Below are positions 24,531 through 25,211 of a stretch of DNA of 25,211 nucleotides, one piece after another. Both the position numbers and the translations under genes were made by a program. This stretch comes from UBA4486 sp041984885 (GTDB lineage: Bacteria > Pseudomonadota > Gammaproteobacteria > Eutrophobiales > Eutrophobiaceae): positions 1-25,211 of the forward strand of contig JBHIXH010000034.1 of assembly GCA_041984885.1 (NCBI GenBank), given 5' to 3'. How positions within the stretch are numbered: the first letter of the stretch is position 1; every line of letters starts with the position of its first letter. Under the pieces are notes generated by a model. That model had not been told where the DNA came from, did no database searches, and saw only the letters and a list, made by a program, of their open reading frames with translations.

Positions 24531-25211
24531 TGTTTCGCTTCGCGCTGAACAATCCCATCATCGTCACCGTTGGCGTGTTGATCATTTGCCTGTTTGGTCT
24601 GCTGTCTTTCGTCAGCGTACCGGTGCAGATGATCCCGGATCTGGATGCGCGCGTGATCTCGGTGCGTACACTCTGGGCCGGGGCGACACCACAAGATATA
24701 GAAAAAGAAATCCTGATCGAACAGGAAGAATACCTGCGGCGTATTCCCGGGCTTGAGCGTATGACTTCAGTGGCGTACACCGGCGCGTCGACAATCGAAC
24801 TGGAATTTCCGCATGGTACGAACATCAGTGAAGCCCTGTTACTCGTTAATAATGCGTTAACGCAGGTACCATCCTACCCGGAAAACGTCGATGAGCCGCG
24901 TATCACGGCGAGCTCGTTCTCCAGTAATTCGTTTATGTATTTCAGCATCAAGCCACTGGAAGGCAACCCCATGAACGTCGACATGACGGCGATGCGTGAT
25001 TTTCTCGAAGACAATGTACAAACGTTTCTTGAACGAGTTCCCGGCGTGGACTCGGTGCGGTTACGCGGTGGTGAAGACCCGCAGATAAAAATCTACGTCG
25101 ATCCGGTCAAACTGGCGGAACGTAACATTGGCCTGATTGATGTGCGCAATGCGATCCGTGCGCGCAATCGGGATGTGTCCGGCGGCGACCTGGATACCGG
25201 CAAACGTCGTT
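24530..25211 (+). CDS. RND (AcrB/HAE1-type) efflux permease, truncated by the window end
   Basis: 227 residues visible. A permease start: FRFALNNPIIVTVGVLIICL (first membrane helix about 8-28), FVSVPVQMIPDLDARVISV, WAGATPQDIEKEILIEQEEYLRRIPG, TGASTIELEFPHGTN, VDEPRITASSF, and GVDSVRLRGGEDPQIKIYVD. It resembles the multidrug (HAE1) branch rather than the CzcA/CusA heavy-metal branch, though the diagnostic central part lies beyond the window. ATG overlaps the TGA of the adaptor by one base. Full-length members are about 1030 residues. Confidence 0.93.
   Translation, partial: MFRFALNNPIIVTVGVLIICLFGLLSFVSVPVQMIPDLDARVISVRTLWAGATPQDIEKEILIEQEEYLRRIPGLERMTSVAYTGASTIELEFPHGTNISEALLLVNNALTQVPSYPENVDEPRITASSFSSNSFMYFSIKPLEGNPMNVDMTAMRDFLEDNVQTFLERVPGVDSVRLRGGEDPQIKIYVDPVKLAERNIGLIDVRNAIRARNRDVSGGDLDTGKRR

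Noticed and set aside
1..25211. Search for CRISPR arrays, tRNA/rRNA genes, insertion sequences, toxin-antitoxin or phage genes
   Set aside because: None of these was seen; the only regular repeats are within coding sequences (Sel1, His-rich and FimV motifs).

Overview
The window reads as a non-enteric gammaproteobacterium of moderate GC. Class-level evidence is gene order: leuB-asd-fimV, dapC-dapD, and carA-carB-greA-rlmE-ftsH-glmM are classic gammaproteobacterial neighbourhoods. Fused Ser/Thr kinase-Sel1 proteins and FimV argue against enterics; genus cannot be told from the sequence. Two runs of exactly 10 N (in dapC and carB) and a one-base-type frame break in fimV show this is a scaffolded draft assembly.

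Layout. 1-6144 (minus): EamA permease, leuB, asd, a small exported protein made only of a FimV N-terminal domain, then fimV itself (frame break near 530, running off the window). 6211-8264 (plus): dapC and dapD, two consecutive steps of the succinylase lysine/diaminopimelate pathway; asd across the divergent region feeds the same pathway. 8265-8571 is a 307-base gene-free stretch with two inverted repeats. 8572-8862 (plus): exported ComEA-like helix-hairpin-helix protein with a strong terminator. 8950-17904 (minus): carA-carB-greA-rlmE-ftsH-glmM, tightly packed, with folP absent from its usual place between ftsH and glmM and dapB absent upstream of carA. The carA leader has a good sigma70-type promoter, a 30-codon leader reading frame and a hairpin followed by U residues lying inside that frame, which together look like an attenuator. 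18100-20302 (plus): a small Rieske protein and a soluble Ser/Thr kinase with six Sel1 repeats. 20330-21981 (minus): two uncharacterised proteins and tag (3-methyladenine glycosylase I). 22096-25211 (plus): two adjacent exported His-rich proteins, then an RND efflux adaptor and the start of its inner-membrane permease (cut by the window end).

How it fits together. Most of the window is housekeeping: amino-acid synthesis (leuB, asd, dapC, dapD), carbamoyl phosphate for arginine/pyrimidines (carAB), cell-wall precursor synthesis (glmM), transcription fidelity (greA), rRNA modification (rlmE), membrane proteolysis (ftsH), and cell-pole/type IV pilus organisation (fimV). The less ordinary parts are the solo FimV-domain protein, the carA leader, the His-rich pair beside an RND pump with an ECF-like promoter in front, and the conserved-looking 182-residue protein of unknown role. 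No tRNA, rRNA, CRISPR array, insertion sequence or prophage gene was seen.
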